A stretch of DNA of 64,000 nt from Sphingomonas sp. Leaf33 (GTDB lineage Bacteria > Pseudomonadota > Alphaproteobacteria > Sphingomonadales > Sphingomonadaceae). This document shows, one piece after another, positions 50,552 through 60,201 of the stretch (the stretch's first letter is position 1; each line of letters opens with the position of its first letter). The stretch lies in assembly GCF_001421785.1 (NCBI RefSeq), contig NZ_LMLB01000001.1, positions 540,382 through 604,381 on the forward strand, given 5' to 3'. A program made the position numbers and the translations under genes. The notes under the pieces are model-generated. The model was not told the origin of the DNA, searched no databases, and worked only from the letters and a program-made list of their open reading frames with translations.

Positions 50552-51850
50552 TCACCGCCGCGAGCGTTCCTTCGATAGCCGGCTAAGGAGCGCTGCCGAA
50601 CGCAGTGCCTGGCGGGGGATCGAGGCGAGGTCCACCCATTCGCCCTCCGCATGGGCACCGGTGCCGGCGGCACCCAGTCCGCCGATCGTCGCGACATCGG
50701 CCGCGACGAAGCCCGAATCCGCCGCGCCGCGCTTCAGCGGGTCGAGCGGCGGCGTCTCGGGCAGGCCCAGGTCGCGGTTGACCGCGTTCAGCTTGGCCAG
50801 CAGCGCGGTGTTGGCATCGGTCGGCGCCATCGGCGGGTAGCTGTCGGAGAAGCTGAGCGTCGCCGACGTGAGCGGCAGGTGTTGCCCGACGATGCCCGCC
50901 ATCTTGGCCCGCACGCCCGCATCCTGTTCGGGCGTCAGCGTGCGCAGGTCGCCGCGGGCGATCGCGTCGGCTGCGATGACGTTGGTCTTGCCCGTCGCGG
51001 TCACGTCGACCCCGGCCGCGTCGATCGTCGCCGGCGTGCCGCCGGCCAGCACGCCGACATTATAGGTCAGATTGGGCTCTGGCAGGTCACGGCGAAACTG
51101 ATCGAGGATGCGCGCCATCTCGTAGATCGCGCCATATCCCATCTTCTCGTTGAAGATGCCGGCCGAATGGCCGGTCTTGCCCTTCGTGCGCAGTTCCCAG
51201 CTTGCCGCGCTCCGCCGGGCGATCGTGCCCCATTCCTTGCCGTCCTCGACGTACAGCCCTTCATATTCCAGCGCATAGTCGGCCGCCTTGCCCGCCGCGA
51301 CCAAGCCACCGCGCGCAACGCTGAGCGGTGTCCCGGTCTTCTCCTCGTCACCGGTCAGGTACACGGTGATGGCGGCATCCTTCAGCGTGCCTGCCGCCTG
51401 CATCGCCCGCAGCGCCGCGACGATGACGACCAGGCCGCCCTTGTCGTCGCCCGATCCCGGTCCGGTCAGCCTGGTCCCCGCGCGCACGGCCTTCTGGAAC
51501 GGCGATGATGGCTCGAACACGGTGTCGAGGTGTCCGATCAGCAGGAGTTTCGCGCCCTTGCCGGGCTTGGTCGCAACCAGATGTCCCGCACGGCCGGCAG
51601 CCGACTGGTCCTCCCAGGTGACGGCGAAGCCCAGCGGCTCCAGCTCGGCGCGCATCATCGCCCCGACCTTCGTCACGCCATCCAGGTTCAACGAGCCGGA
51701 GTTCTGCTTCACGAGGCGCGTCAGCAGGTCGATCGTGCGGGTGTCCTCCGCAGCGATGGTCTTGCGCATCGTTGCGACCTGCGCAGGGGTCTGGGCGGCG
51801 GCAGGGGAGGCGGTCAGGACCAGAGCGAAGAAAGCGGCGGCGTGTTTCAT
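50552..51850 (-). CDS. Secreted M20/M25/M40 family metallopeptidase (glutamate carboxypeptidase-like)
   Basis: Exported zinc peptidase of 432 residues. A signal peptide ('FFALVLTASPAAAQ') is followed by an M20 catalytic domain split by the dimerisation domain: 'LLIGHLDTVFE' (His ligand and D), 'GPGSGDDKGGLVVIVAAL' (Asp), 'LTGDEEKTGT' (Glu general base and ligand), 'ALEYEGLYV', a lid domain with 'GKTGHSAGIF', and the last ligand in 'GTGAHAEGEWVDL'. The dinuclear zinc set is complete. This resembles carboxypeptidase G2 in order and length. Start ATG at 51850 is 125 bp from the divergent hipB start. Substrate unknown. Confidence 0.9.
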   Translation of the reverse strand: MKHAAAFFALVLTASPAAAQTPAQVATMRKTIAAEDTRTIDLLTRLVKQNSGSLNLDGVTKVGAMMRAELEPLGFAVTWEDQSAAGRAGHLVATKPGKGAKLLLIGHLDTVFEPSSPFQKAVRAGTRLTGPGSGDDKGGLVVIVAALRAMQAAGTLKDAAITVYLTGDEEKTGTPLSVARGGLVAAGKAADYALEYEGLYVEDGKEWGTIARRSAASWELRTKGKTGHSAGIFNEKMGYGAIYEMARILDQFRRDLPEPNLTYNVGVLAGGTPATIDAAGVDVTATGKTNVIAADAIARGDLRTLTPEQDAGVRAKMAGIVGQHLPLTSATLSFSDSYPPMAPTDANTALLAKLNAVNRDLGLPETPPLDPLKRGAADSGFVAADVATIGGLGAAGTGAHAEGEWVDLASIPRQALRSAALLSRLSKERSRR

Positions 51851-51886
51851 GGCGACAGGCTATCACGATCACAGCGCTTGTCGACA

Positions 51887-51904
51887 TGAAAGCGATCGCT
51901 TTCA
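51887..51904. promoter_or_regulatory. 18-bp perfect palindrome upstream of hipBA
   Basis: TGAAAGCGATCGCTTTCA is a perfect 18-bp palindrome in the 125-bp divergent region between the M20 peptidase gene and hipB. A weaker CAGCGAACGCTG copy lies at 51946-51957 near hipB. HipB operators and LacI-family operators both are palindromes in this size range; this one resembles a LacI-type site as much as a HipB site. The 3-way choice (HipB, LacI, other) is not settled by sequence. Confidence 0.55.
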
Positions 51905-51975
51905 CGATTTTTCTTGCAAGCGAGCGCATACATTGACATTGATGACAGCGAACGCTGGCATGATGAGCGACTGTG

Positions 51976-52245
51976 ATGCGGGTGAAGACCGTCAAGGACA
52001 TCGGACTCCTGATCCGCGATCGCCGTCGGACCCTGGGCTGGGATCAGCAGATGCTGGCCGACCGGGTCGGCGTCAGTCGGCTGTGGATCAGCGAGGTCGA
52101 GAATGGCAAGCCGCGCGTTCAGCTCGACCTCGTCCTCCGGGCGCTGGCAGTGCTCGACCTGCCGGTCGATATCGGCAGTGTCCGCCCGGTGATGGAGGAG
52201 AGTCGATCGGCCACGCTTATCCGCCGCGCGCTGTCGGATCTGTGA
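51976..52245 (+). CDS. hipB: HipB-like antitoxin, Xre-type helix-turn-helix
   Basis: DNA-binding antitoxin of 89 residues, Xre-type: 'IGLLIRDRRRTLGWDQQMLADRVGVSRLWISEVENGKPRVQLDLVLRALAVLDLPVDI', a classic HTH_3 of HipB. It binds HipA and represses its own operon. The stop is 4 bp before the hipA start, so the genes are one operon. ATG 51976 is used; a GTG one codon earlier is possible. The C-terminal tail ('SATLIRRALSDL') is short as in other HipB. Confidence 0.88.
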   Translation: MRVKTVKDIGLLIRDRRRTLGWDQQMLADRVGVSRLWISEVENGKPRVQLDLVLRALAVLDLPVDIGSVRPVMEESRSATLIRRALSDL

Positions 52246-52249
52246 TGCG

Positions 52250-53545
52250 ATGAACGAACTCGTCGTTCTGCTGGATGCGAAGCGCGCAGGGGTTGTCCGC
52301 TACGCCAACGATCGCCTGTCGTTTTCGTATGACGACGCTTGGCGCGCCGACCCTGACGCCTACCCGTTGTCCCTGTCGATGCCACTGGCGCTGCGCGATC
52401 ATGATGATCTGCCGATCCGCGCCTTCATCTGGAACCTGCTGCCCGACAATGATCGGACGCTCGACCGCTGGGCGCGGCAGTTTCACGTCTCTGCCCGAAA
52501 TCCCTTCCGACTGATCGCCGCGGTAGGGGAGGATTGTGCGGGGGCGGTCCAGTTCGTGATGCCCGAGCGCGCCGACGTTCTGATAGCCGAGGGGCCGGAC
52601 AGCGGCGACGTTGCCTGGATCGACGAAGCCGAGGTCGCCCGACGGCTGCGCTCGGTCCTCGACGATGCCGCCAGTGGCCGGACGGCGGGTGACAATGGGC
52701 AATTCAGCCTTGCCGGCGCCCAGCCGAAGACCGCCCTGCTGTTCGAAGACGGCCGGTGGGGCATCCCGTCTGGACGAATCCCGACGACGCACATCCTGAA
52801 ACCCCCGGCACGGGCGCTGCCCGGGCATGCCGAAAACGAGCATTTCTGCCTTAACCTTGCGCGCAGGATGGGCTTGCGGGCCGCGCGGTCGCAGGTTCGC
52901 GGGTTCGAGGATCAACTTGCCATCGTCGTTACCCGCTACGATCGCGTACGGCTTCCCGGCGAATCCTGGGTGCGGCTCCATCAGGAGGATATGTGCCAGG
53001 CGCTCGGCGTGCTGCCGCAGAAGAAATACCAGAATGAAGGCGGACCCGGTCCCGAGGCGATCGTGGCGCTGCTGCGGGAGCAGGGCTCCATGGCTGTGGA
53101 CGGCGGGGACATGGCGGATGCCGATGTCGATCGCTTCGTCGATGCGCTGATGTTCAACTGGCTGATCGCCGGCACCGACGCCCATGCCAAGAACTACAGC
53201 CTGTTGATCGGCGGGCTCGGCACCGTCGTCCTGGCGCCGCTATATGATATCGCCAGCGCCTTCGGGCTTGCCGACATCGCGCCGCAGAAGATGAAGCTGG
53301 CGATGAAGATCAACGACTATCCCGTCGCGCGCGTCCTGCCGCATCATTGGCAGGAATGGTCGGAGCGGGTGGGACTGGAAAGCTGGGAGGTGCTCAACCG
53401 ATTGTTCGCCATGGCCGAATCTCTGCCGGCGGCAATCGATAGGGTGGCTGCGGAGATGCGCGGCGAGGGGTTGGATCACCCGGTGATCGACCGTCTGGCG
53501 ACGATCCTGACGGATCGGGCGAAGCGGATCGCGGCGATGGGTTGA
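52250..53545 (+). CDS. hipA: HipA-like serine/threonine kinase toxin
   Basis: Type II toxin kinase of 431 residues. In E. coli HipA phosphorylates glutamyl-tRNA synthetase and causes growth arrest. The N-subdomain ('MNELVVLLDAKRAGVVRYANDRLSFSYDD') and 'FIWNLLPDNDRTLDRWARQFHVSARNPFRLIAAVGEDCAGAVQF' are present. Active-site elements align with E. coli: S153 in 'FSLAGAQPK' (S150 there), lysine in 'ILKPP', catalytic D310 in 'GTDAHAKNYS' (D309) and metal-binding D333 in 'YDIAS' (D332). So the kinase appears intact. It is followed by a bidirectional terminator. The target in this organism is unknown. Confidence 0.9.
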   Translation: MNELVVLLDAKRAGVVRYANDRLSFSYDDAWRADPDAYPLSLSMPLALRDHDDLPIRAFIWNLLPDNDRTLDRWARQFHVSARNPFRLIAAVGEDCAGAVQFVMPERADVLIAEGPDSGDVAWIDEAEVARRLRSVLDDAASGRTAGDNGQFSLAGAQPKTALLFEDGRWGIPSGRIPTTHILKPPARALPGHAENEHFCLNLARRMGLRAARSQVRGFEDQLAIVVTRYDRVRLPGESWVRLHQEDMCQALGVLPQKKYQNEGGPGPEAIVALLREQGSMAVDGGDMADADVDRFVDALMFNWLIAGTDAHAKNYSLLIGGLGTVVLAPLYDIASAFGLADIAPQKMKLAMKINDYPVARVLPHHWQEWSERVGLESWEVLNRLFAMAESLPAAIDRVAAEMRGEGLDHPVIDRLATILTDRAKRIAAMG

Positions 53546-53550
53546 AGAAA

Positions 53551-53580
53551 GGGCGCCCGGATCGCTCCGGACGCCCTTTT
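53551..53580. terminator. Bidirectional terminator between hipA and glnA
   Basis: GGGCGCCCGGA (53551-53561) pairs with TCCGGACGCCC (53566-53576), one mismatch, around TCGC. It is flanked by AAA on the left and TTTT on the right, so it can end hipA transcripts on the + strand and glnA transcripts on the minus strand. Confidence 0.75.
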
Positions 53581-53590
53581 CAAATCCCGC

Positions 53591-53673
53591 CGCGGCGAAG
53601 CCGCGTTGTCGGTCGTAGCTGGGCTACGCCGGCCGGGCTGGCGGTGTCTCGCGGATAGCTTGCGCTATCCGCG
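53591..53673. repeat. Three-hairpin composite element downstream of glnA (copy B)
   Basis: In order on the + strand: CGCGGC/GCCGCG hairpin (53591-53605), GTCGGTCG (53608-53615), hairpin CGTAGC/GCTACG (53614-53628), CGCCGGCCGG (53627-53636), and a 10-bp hairpin CGCGGATAGC/GCTATCCGCG (53650-53673). The linkers GTCGGTCG and CGCCGGCCGG are identical to the copy at 24126 while the stems differ. It ends 6 bp before the glnA stop. Confidence 0.6.
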
Positions 53674-53679
53674 TGCACC

Positions 53680-55092
53680 TTAGCCGCTGTAGTACATGTC
53701 GAATTCGACCGGGCTCGGCGTCATTTCCCAGCGGGCGACGTCGGCGCGCTTGATCTCGACATAGGCTTCGATCTGGTCCTTGGTGAACACGTCGCCCTTC
53801 AGCAGGAAGTCCATGTCGGCTTCCAGGCAGTCGAGCGCCTCGCGCAGCGACCCCGCGACGGTCGGCACTTCGGCCAGTTCGGCCGGCGGCAGGTCGTACA
53901 GGTTCTTGTCCATCGCCTCGCCCGGATGGATCTTGTTCTGGATGCCGTCCAGGCCTGCCATCAGCAGCGCGGCATAGGCGAGGTACGGGTTGGCCAGCGC
54001 GTCGGGGAAGCGCACTTCGACGCGCTTCGCCTTGGCGCCCGTGCCGTACGGGATACGGCACGATGCCGAGCGGTTGCGGCTCGAATAGGCAAGCAGCACC
54101 GGCGCTTCATAGCCCGGGACCAGCCGCTTGTAGCTGTTGGTCGTCGGGTTGGTGAAGGCGTTGACCGCCTTCGCGTGCTTGATGATGCCGCCGATGAAGT
54201 ACAGGCACATGTCGCTGAGGCCCGCATAGCCGTTGCCAGCGAACAGCGGGGTCTTGCCTTCCCAGATCGAGAAGTGCGTGTGCATCCCCGAGCCGTTATC
54301 TTCCTTGATCGGCTTCGGCATGAACGTCGCCGTCTTGCCATAGGCGTGCGCGACCTGGTGGACGACGTACTTGTAGATCTGCATGCGGTCGGCAGTCGTC
54401 GTCAGCGTGCCGAAGGTCAGGCCCAGCTCGTGCTGCGCGGCGGCGACCTCGTGGTGGTGCTTGTCGCAGGGCAGACCCATTTCGAGCATGGTCGACACCA
54501 TCTCGCCGCGGATGTCGACGGCGCTATCGACCGGCGCGACGGGGAAGTAGCCGCCCTTGGCGCGCGGACGGTGCGCCATGTTGCCGCCTTCATATTCGCG
54601 GCCCGAATTGCCCGGCAGTTCGATGTCGTCGAGCTTGTAGTAGCTGGACGAATAGGTGTTCTCGAACCGCACGTCGTCGAACATGAAGAATTCGGCTTCG
54701 GGGCCAACGTACACGGTGTCGCCGATGCCCAGAGTCTTGACGTACGCCTCGGCGCGCTTGGCAGTCGTGCGCGGATCGCGGGTATAGCCCTCGCCGGTCG
54801 ACGGCTCCAGGATGTCGCAGAACACGATCAGCATCGGGGTGGCCGAGAACGGATCGGTGTAGACCGCGTCCAGATCCGGCTTCAGGATCATGTCGGATTC
54901 GTTGATCGCCTTCCAGCCCTCGATCGACGAACCGTCGAACATCAGGCCGTCGGTCCACTCGTCCTCGCCCATCACGCTCGCGACCATGGTCAGGTGCTGC
55001 CACTTGCCCTTGGGATCGGTGAAGCGCAGATCGACCCACTCGATCTCTTCGTCCTTGATCTTCTGCAGTACGTCGCTGGCCGTATTCGCCAT
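53680..55092 (-). CDS. glnA: Glutamine synthetase type I
   Basis: Dodecameric glutamine synthetase of 470 residues, ammonium assimilation. Class I motifs: '[15 protein letters not shown]', '[21 protein letters not shown]', '[10 protein letters not shown]', '[27 protein letters not shown]' (ATP/Mg region) and the adenylylation site tyrosine Y399 in 'KNLYDLPP'. Length is standard. The adenylylation tyrosine suggests GlnE control. It lies 96 bp downstream of glnB on the same strand (glnBA order), and a composite hairpin element follows. Confidence 0.97.
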   Translation of the reverse strand: MANTASDVLQKIKDEEIEWVDLRFTDPKGKWQHLTMVASVMGEDEWTDGLMFDGSSIEGWKAINESDMILKPDLDAVYTDPFSATPMLIVFCDILEPSTGEGYTRDPRTTAKRAEAYVKTLGIGDTVYVGPEAEFFMFDDVRFENTYSSSYYKLDDIELPGNSGREYEGGNMAHRPRAKGGYFPVAPVDSAVDIRGEMVSTMLEMGLPCDKHHHEVAAAQHELGLTFGTLTTTADRMQIYKYVVHQVAHAYGKTATFMPKPIKEDNGSGMHTHFSIWEGKTPLFAGNGYAGLSDMCLYFIGGIIKHAKAVNAFTNPTTNSYKRLVPGYEAPVLLAYSSRNRSASCRIPYGTGAKAKRVEVRFPDALANPYLAYAALLMAGLDGIQNKIHPGEAMDKNLYDLPPAELAEVPTVAGSLREALDCLEADMDFLLKGDVFTKDQIEAYVEIKRADVARWEMTPSPVEFDMYYSG

Positions 55093-55188
55093 GGTTATGC
55101 CCTTCGTTCTGGATGGAACGCCGCCCGCCGGGACGGCAGAATCATGTTGCGCCGCAGCGCCGCGCTTTTCACCGAAAGTTGCTGGCCG

Positions 55189-56401
<1,213 letters not shown>

Positions 56402-56408
<7 letters not shown>

Positions 56409-57223
56409 GGCGGTCGGTCGAACCCGGCGGGGCTGGTGGTGAAGATCTCGCAGCCGTCTTCGGTGATGCCGATCGAATGTTCGAACTGCGCCGACAGCGA
56501 CCGGTCGCGCGTCACGGCGGTCCAGCCGTCGTCGAGCAGCTTCACGTCCGGGCGACCGATGTTGATCATCGGTTCGATGGTGAAGAACATGCCCGGCCGC
56601 AGCTCAGGCCCGGTGCCGGGGCGGCCGACGTGGACGACTTCCGGCGCGTCGTGGAACAGCTGGCCGAGACCATGGCCGCAGAAATCGCGGACGACGCCGT
56701 AGCGGTGCTTTTCGGCGTGCTGCTGGATCGCGTGGGCGACGTCGCCCATGTGGTTGCCCGGCTTCGCCTGCTCGATGCCGAGCATCAGGCATTCGTAGGT
56801 GACGTCGACCAGCCGCTTCGCCTTGATCGGCACCGCGTCGCCGACCAGGTACATGCGGCTGGAATCGCCGTGCCAGCCATCGACGATCGGCGTCACGTCG
56901 ATGTTGACGATGTCGCCGTCCTTCAGCGTGCGGTCGCTGGGGATGCCGTGGCAGACGACGTGGTTGATCGAGATGCAGGTGCTGTGCGTGTAGCCGCGAT
57001 AGCCGAGCGTTGCCGGGACTCCGTCGCGCGCGAGCATCTCGCGGTGGACGATGTCGTTCAGTTCCTGCGTCGTCACGCCAGGCACCACGTGCGGCACGAT
57101 GGCGTCGAGCACTTCGGCCGCCGCGCGTCCGGCCTTGCGCATCCCGGCGAAGCCGGCGGGGCCGTGCAGGCGGATGGCCCCGGTGCGGGCCAGCGGAGCG
57201 TCGTCGGTCACATAATCGGTCAT
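56402..57223 (-). CDS. map: Type I methionyl aminopeptidase
   Basis: Metalloprotease of 273 residues that removes N-terminal methionine from nascent proteins. The metal ligands are visible: two Asp in 'NIDVTPIVDGWHGDSSRMY', His in 'RDFCGHGLGQLFHDAP', Glu in 'FTIEPMIN' and Glu in 'SAQFEHSIGIT'; the N-terminal extension ('RTGAIRLHGPAGFAGMRKAGRAAAEVLD') is typical of MetAP I. Adjacent to and divergent from the CinA-like gene (35 bp between starts). It appears fully intact and is probably essential. Confidence 0.96.
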
Positions 57224-57258
57224 GTCCGCGCATATAGCGAGGTGGACCGGCTTTCGCT

Positions 57259-58041
57259 ATGTCGGCGCGCATGAACGAACGCATCTGGACCGCCGCCCTG
57301 ATCGTCATCGGTGACGAAATCCTGTCGGGCCGCACGCAGGACAAGAATATCGCGCAGCTGGCGAGCTGGCTGAACGTCCAGGGCATCCGACTGGCCGAGG
57401 TCAGGGTCGTGGCCGACGTCGAGGACGCGATCGTTGAGGCGGTGAACGCCCTGCGCGCGCGGAACGACTATCTGTTCACCACCGGCGGGATCGGCCCGAC
57501 GCACGACGACATCACCGTAGATGCGATCGCCAAGGCGCTGGGCGTCGCGGTCGAGGTCCACCCGGACGCGCGGGCGACGCTGGAGCGCTATTACGAAACC
57601 CGCGGCGGGCTGACCGACGCGCGGCTGCGCATGGCTCGGGTGCCGGCAGGCGCTACGCTGATCGAGAACCGCGTCTCTGGCGCGCCCGGCATCCGCCATG
57701 GCAACATCTTCATCATGGCGGGCGTGCCGCACATCACCGCCGGTATGCTCGATGCGCTGACGGGCACGCTGGAGGGCGGGCGCCCGGTGCAGTCGGTGAC
57801 GCTCGGTTGCTGGGTGGCCGAAAGCGAGGTCGCCGACACGCTGCGCAGCGTGGAAAAGGATCACCGCGGCACCGACGGTGGCGAAGTGTCGATCGGCAGC
57901 TACCCCTTTTTCCGCGATGGGCGGACGGGCGCGAACTTCGTCGTCCGCTCGCCCGACGCCGACCTGCTGGAGGCGTGCGTCACCGACCTCGCCGCGCGCC
58001 TGACCGATCTGGGCCATCCGGTGACGCGCGACGGGATCTGA
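57259..58041 (+). CDS. Molybdopterin-binding protein, CinA N-terminal domain type
   Basis: Protein of 260 residues with the MoCF_biosynth/CinA-N fold: 'AALIVIGDEILSGRTQDKNIAQLASWLNVQGIRLAEVRVVADVEDAIVEAV', 'YLFTTGGIGPTHDDITVDAIAKAL' and 'GAPGIRHGNIFIMAGVPHITAGML' contain the typical GGIGPT and T-H-D-D motifs. It lacks the C-terminal deamidase domain of full CinA (about 400 residues). Such short forms may be ADP-ribose or FAD pyrophosphatases, or molybdopterin-binding. The annotated start at 57259 gives two Met; ATG 57271 is an alternative. Confidence 0.9.
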   Translation: MSARMNERIWTAALIVIGDEILSGRTQDKNIAQLASWLNVQGIRLAEVRVVADVEDAIVEAVNALRARNDYLFTTGGIGPTHDDITVDAIAKALGVAVEVHPDARATLERYYETRGGLTDARLRMARVPAGATLIENRVSGAPGIRHGNIFIMAGVPHITAGMLDALTGTLEGGRPVQSVTLGCWVAESEVADTLRSVEKDHRGTDGGEVSIGSYPFFRDGRTGANFVVRSPDADLLEACVTDLAARLTDLGHPVTRDGI

Positions 58042-58045
58042 GGCG

Positions 58046-58375
58046 TCAGCTCGGGTGGGCTTCGGCCTCGGCGATTTCGGACGCCGGTGACGTGGTGGCG
58101 GTCGGCTGATCCAGATCGTTCTCGGTCACGATGACCACATCGTCACCCGCCGCGCGGCCGAGCGCGACGAGAGCGGCCTCGCCAATCGCGTCCTGCGAGC
58201 GCGCGAAGTCCGTCGCCGGCGTATCCGAAACGCGCCCGGTCAGTGCCTCGATCACGCTATGGCGGACGGCGAAGTCGTAGGTCTCGCCATCGACCTCGCC
58301 GCGGAATTCGACCTGCAGGTCGGCGGGATTGTCGACGACGCTCGCCGGATCGATGGTGATGCCGTTGTCGGCCAT
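58046..58375 (-). CDS. DUF1488-like protein
   Basis: Soluble protein of 109 residues with 'DLQVEFRGEVDGETYDFAVRHSVIEALTGRVSDTPATDFARSQDAIGEAALVALGRAAGDDVVIVTENDL', which resembles the DUF1488 pattern 'vtFhaevdGe.i.c.is.eaL' and a nucleic-acid-binding-like fold, but with an acidic C-terminal tail. No signal peptide. ATG 58375 lies after AGGAGC on the minus strand. The longer open frame to 58573 covers a repeat and is not coding. Function is unknown; the family call is tentative. Confidence 0.6.
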   Translation of the reverse strand: MADNGITIDPASVVDNPADLQVEFRGEVDGETYDFAVRHSVIEALTGRVSDTPATDFARSQDAIGEAALVALGRAAGDDVVIVTENDLDQPTATTSPASEIAEAEAHPS

Positions 58376-58437
58376 GGCGCTGCTCCTGAAATGCGTTCGG
58401 GAGCCAAGCGCAGGAAGGGGGAGAGCGGTTCCGGTCT

Positions 58438-58529
58438 CCTCGTCATCCCAGCGAAGGCGGAGGTTCCATCTCCCGCGCTGACCAAGAGGCCTGTCCGGGA
58501 GATGGATTCCCGCCTTCGCGGGAACGAGG
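58438..58529. repeat. Fold-back repeat with two perfect stems
   Basis: Outer arms CCTCGTCATCCCAGCGAAGG (58438-58457) and the inverse CCGCCTTCGCGGGAACGAGG (58510-58529) pair, and inner arms CCATCTCCCG (58466-58475) and CGGGAGATGG (58496-58505) form a perfect 10-bp stem. It belongs to the 'cgtcatcccagcgaaggctgggatccat' family widespread in alphaproteobacteria (established knowledge). It lies between the alcohol dehydrogenase stop and the start of the 109-residue gene, both minus strand. Confidence 0.8.
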
Positions 58530-58535
58530 GTCAGG

Positions 58536-59660
58536 TCAAAAGCGGATGATCTGCCGCACCGCCTTCCCTGCATCGAGCGCGTCGAAGCCGGCGTTGATTT
58601 CCTCCAGCGTCAGATAGCCGCTGACGAGGCGATCGACCGGCAAGCGCCCCGCCCGGTACAGCGCGATGAAGCGCGGAATGTCGCGCGTCGGCACGCAGGT
58701 GCCGATGTAGCTGCCCTTCAGGGTCCGTTCCTCGGCGACCAGCGAGACGATGTTGACCGGCAGCACGGCGTCGGGCGGAGGCAGGCCGGCGGTGACGGTG
58801 GTCCCGCCGCGCGCAGTCATCGCAACTGCGCTTTCGAGCGCGCGGAAGGCGCCGGCCATTTCGAGCACGATGTCGCAGCCGCCGCCGGTCAGCGCGCGAA
58901 CCTCAGCCACCGCGTCCGGCCCCGCCTGGACGGTCGCGGTCGCGCCGAGGCGTTGGGCGAGCGCCAGCTTGTCCGCGTCGAGGTCGACCGCGATCACCTG
59001 CGCTGCGCCCGCCGCCAGCGCGCCGAGTACGGCGGCGAGGCCGACACCGCCCAGTCCGATCACGGCGACGCTCTGGCCCGCCCTGACCTCGGCGGTGTTC
59101 ACCACCGCGCCGACGCCGGTCAGCACCGCACAGCCGAACAGCGCGGCTTCGTGGAGCGGCAGGTCGCGGTCGATCTTCACCAGCGAGCGGCGCGAGACGA
59201 CCGCGTGGCTGGCAAAGGCCGAGCAGCCGAGATGATGGTGGATCGCCGTGCCGCAATCGTCGGCCAGTCGGATGTCGCCCGCCAGCAGCGTGCCCGCGCC
59301 GTTGGCCTGTGCGCCGGGCTCGCACAGCGCGGGCCGCCCGCCTGCGCACGGCACGCAGTGGCCGCAGCTCGGCACGAAGACCATGACGACGTGATCGCCG
59401 GGCGCAAGGTCGGTGATGCCTGGCCCGATGCCCTCGACCACCCCGGCCGCTTCATGCCCCAGCGCCATCGGCAGCGGGCGCGGGCGCTGGCCGTTGATGA
59501 CCGACAGGTCGGAATGGCACAGCCCCGCCGCGGCGATGCGGACCAGCACTTCGTCGCGGCCCGGCGGTTGCAGCTCCAGCGTCTCGATGCGCAGCGGCCG
59601 GCTGTCGGCATAGGGGCGCGGGGCCTCGCGGGTGCGCAGGACGGCGGCGGTGATCTGCAT
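58536..59660 (-). CDS. Zinc-dependent alcohol dehydrogenase (class III-like)
   Basis: Medium-chain zinc dehydrogenase of 374 residues. Catalytic zinc site: C in 'AAGLCHSDLSVINGQ', H and E in 'ALGHEAAGVVEGIGPGITDLAPGDHV' and a late C in 'HHHLGCSAFASH'; structural zinc loop 'PSCGHCVPCAGGRPALCEP' with four cysteines; NAD-binding 'GLGGVGLAAVLGALAAGAAQVIAVDLDADKL'. The overall pattern matches class III (glutathione-dependent formaldehyde) type dehydrogenases, but exact substrate is not certain. Length and residues intact. Divergent from the thioesterase gene (85 bp). Confidence 0.9.
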   Translation of the reverse strand: MQITAAVLRTREAPRPYADSRPLRIETLELQPPGRDEVLVRIAAAGLCHSDLSVINGQRPRPLPMALGHEAAGVVEGIGPGITDLAPGDHVVMVFVPSCGHCVPCAGGRPALCEPGAQANGAGTLLAGDIRLADDCGTAIHHHLGCSAFASHAVVSRRSLVKIDRDLPLHEAALFGCAVLTGVGAVVNTAEVRAGQSVAVIGLGGVGLAAVLGALAAGAAQVIAVDLDADKLALAQRLGATATVQAGPDAVAEVRALTGGGCDIVLEMAGAFRALESAVAMTARGGTTVTAGLPPPDAVLPVNIVSLVAEERTLKGSYIGTCVPTRDIPRFIALYRAGRLPVDRLVSGYLTLEEINAGFDALDAGKAVRQIIRF

Positions 59661-59745
59661 GAGCCGACGATGCGCGCCCCGCCGCGAAACCGCCAGTCCG
59701 ATTAGCGCTTTGGCGTGGTCGTCGGCGCCGCTACACCTGTCGACG

Positions 59746-60201
59746 ATGTCGAAACGCCCGTTCCGCCCGCGCGCTGCCTATCGCCACTGGCAACCCATCG
59801 TGACCCGGTGGAGTGACAACGATATGTACGGGCACGTCAACAATGCGATCTACTACCACTGGTTCGATACCGCGGTGAACAGCTGGCTGTTCGCGGACGG
59901 GCTGTTGGACGTGACGACAGGCGGGACGATCGGCCTCGTCGTCGAAACCGGATGCCGGTACGCCCGGCCGTTGTCCTACCCGCAAGCCGTGGAGATCGGG
60001 CTGGCGGTCGAGCGGGTGGGAACGTCGAGTGTCGCCTACGCCCTCGGTGCCTTTGCCGCAGGCGAGGATGCTGCCGCCGCCGAAGCCCGCTTCGTCCACG
60101 TCTATGTCGATCGCACCGATCGTCGTCCGCGCCCGCTTGCCGACACGTGGCGCGCCGCGCTCGCCACCCTCACTCTCGATCAGGATACCGCTCATGCGTG
60201 A
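59746..60201 (+). CDS. Acyl-CoA thioesterase, 4HBT fold
   Basis: Hot-dog-fold thioesterase of 151 residues. 'TRWSDNDMYGHVNNAIYYHWFDTAVNSWL' is the 4-hydroxybenzoyl-CoA thioesterase motif with catalytic Asp near 'D-x-D-x-x-x-H-V-N-N'. It likely hydrolyses acyl-CoA. It overlaps the thiolase start by 8 bp (stop TGA at 60199-60201 in ATGCGTGA), so the two are a coupled pair. ATG 59746 was chosen as the start before 'SKRPF'. Confidence 0.9.
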   Translation: MSKRPFRPRAAYRHWQPIVTRWSDNDMYGHVNNAIYYHWFDTAVNSWLFADGLLDVTTGGTIGLVVETGCRYARPLSYPQAVEIGLAVERVGTSSVAYALGAFAAGEDAAAAEARFVHVYVDRTDRRPRPLADTWRAALATLTLDQDTAHA

